Source: Stutzerimonas stutzeri
Lineage (GTDB): Bacteria > Pseudomonadota > Gammaproteobacteria > Pseudomonadales > Pseudomonadaceae
Length of the DNA stretch: 64,000 nt
Direction of reading: 5' to 3'
NCBI GenBank assembly: GCA_002387205.1
Contig: DGLA01000026.1
Coordinates: 96,302-160,301, forward strand
Below the pieces are notes generated by a model. It saw only the letters and a list, made by a program, of their open reading frames with translations, searched no databases and was not told where the DNA came from. The translations under genes and the position numbers were made by a program. Positions 63,169 through 64,000 of the stretch are shown in pieces; within the stretch, counting starts at the first letter, position 1; each line of letters opens with the position of its first letter.

Positions 63169-64000
63169 CTAAGTCTTTTTCGGGTGTGGCAAGCCCGCCC
63201 CTGCGTTGCCTGCGACCGCGACGATCTGCTCGATCAGCCACTGCAGCGCGGCATCTCGCTCGCGCTGGGCGACGCTGACGATATCCAGCCTGAAACTGCC
63301 GAGATCGAACGGCAGCTCGAACAACCGCAGCGGCATCAGCTCGGCAAAATAGCGCGCCAGCTGCGTTGGCAGCACGGCAGCCAGGTCGCTGCTGGCGACA
63401 ATATGCGCAGCTTGAAGGTAGTTCGGGGTGGTATACACAACATCCCGGCTCAATCCGTGTTCCTCCAACCATTGATCGACCATTCCGCGCGTCTGCCCGC
63501 CATGCACCCAGAGGTGGCGTAAGCGCAGAAAGCGGTCCAGGTCGAGCGCCTCGTCAGCCAGCGGATGGCTCTGGCGTAGCGCAACCTGCAAGGTCTCGCT
63601 GGCCCAGCGGCGGGTGTGAAACCGCGTCGGCACTTCGACGAAACGACCGAGCACCAGATCAAGCTCGCCATTATCCAGCGCTTCGGCTGGCAGGCTCGGG
63701 GTGAGGTGTTCGATGGCCAGCTGGATGCCTGGCGCGACTTGCGCCAGGTGCGCCATCAGTCTGGGCATGCAGATCAGCTCGACGTAATCGGTGACGGCGA
63801 TGACGAAGCGCTGGCGGCTGGTGGCCGGGTCGAAGAAGTCGCCGGCGTTGAGCGTGTGCTCGATCTGTTGCAGCGCATCGCGGATCGGTGCCTCCAGGCT
63901 CAGTGCCCGCGGCGTCGGCTGCATGGCTCGGCCGGCACGCACCAGCAGCGGGTCGTCGAGCAGTTCGCGCAGGCGACTCAGGGCATTGCTCACCGCCGGC
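63169..64000 (-). CDS. LysR-family transcriptional regulator, N-terminus cut by the window edge
   Basis: About 276 residues of a LysR regulator; the first part of the helix-turn-helix lies beyond the window. The visible start PAVSNALSRLRELLDDPLLVRAGRAMQPTPRA is the recognition helix and wing typical of the NodD/SyrM-like branch (SNALSRLR, DPLLVR). The effector-binding domain follows (FVIAVTDYVELICMPRLMAHLAQVAPGIQL; ALRQSHPLAD). The ligand is unknown and its likely divergent target is outside the window. Confidence 0.9.
   Translation of the reverse strand, partial: PAVSNALSRLRELLDDPLLVRAGRAMQPTPRALSLEAPIRDALQQIEHTLNAGDFFDPATSRQRFVIAVTDYVELICMPRLMAHLAQVAPGIQLAIEHLTPSLPAEALDNGELDLVLGRFVEVPTRFHTRRWASETLQVALRQSHPLADEALDLDRFLRLRHLWVHGGQTRGMVDQWLEEHGLSRDVVYTTPNYLQAAHIVASSDLAAVLPTQLARYFAELMPLRLFELPFDLGSFRLDIVSVAQRERDAALQWLIEQIVAVAGNAGAGLPHPKKT

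Overview
The window is a high-GC gammaproteobacterial chromosome segment, most likely a pseudomonad of the Stutzerimonas (Pseudomonas stutzeri) type. The block CYTH/CHAD protein - DUF47 - phosphate permease - argE - argA - gshA - thioesterase - tex - ompR/envZ (amgRS) - rimK/rimB - hslR ... hslO - pckA follows the gene order I know from Pseudomonas aeruginosa. DUF2388 and DUF2790 proteins and Gac/Rsm-type small RNAs are further pseudomonad hallmarks. No insertion sequence, CRISPR array or phage gene was seen.

Layout. 1-720: the N-terminus of a type I restriction subunit HsdR, cut by the window edge, and a tRNA-Thr with its own promoter and terminator. 0.7-13.7 kb: a methyltransferase, a TRAP transporter (dctQM divergent from a takP-like binding protein), OsmC, DUF2388, a 1567-residue hybrid sensor kinase and two divergent L,D-transpeptidases. 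13.7-30.8 kb: core genes (orphan GspE/PilB-type ATPase, triphosphatase, phosphate uptake, arginine and glutathione synthesis, Tex, OmpR/EnvZ, RimK/RimB, HslR). 30.8-48.7 kb: a 17-gene leftward exopolysaccharide cluster. 49-59.5 kb: hslO, pckA, nitroreductase, recQ, a chemoreceptor, an aldo/keto reductase and an MFS protein. 59.5-64 kb: a ribosome hibernation factor, a histidine phosphatase, a DUF4432 epimerase behind a LacI-type palindrome, two tandem RsmX/Y/Z-like small RNAs and a truncated LysR regulator.

The exopolysaccharide cluster sits exactly between hslR and hslO, which are near neighbours in related genomes, so it looks like an insertion in a conserved block. It is nearly one transcription unit (mostly 4-base ATGA overlaps) and holds a full Wzx/Wzy pathway: UDP-glucose dehydrogenase and a uronate epimerase supply acidic sugars; a phosphoglycosyl transferase starts the lipid-linked unit; three glycosyltransferases extend it; flippase, polymerase, chain-length protein, outer-membrane exporter and a BY-kinase-like ATPase polymerise and export it; two deacetylases, two acyltransferases and a secreted glycoside-hydrolase-like protein probably tailor it. 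Two members look catalytically altered: the kinase-like protein lacks the P-loop lysine, and the hydrolase-like protein has Gln where clan GH-A enzymes have the nucleophile Glu.

The most interesting non-coding content is the pair of Rsm-type small RNAs at 62.2 and 62.9 kb. Each has four small hairpins presenting GGA in the loop, a rho-independent terminator and an upstream GacA-like box; they would be expected to titrate RsmA/CsrA, a common regulator of exopolysaccharide. A second non-coding theme is a family of 7-base arrays and related imperfect palindromes (TCCAGCT type) at gene ends, including a long hairpin between ompR and envZ.
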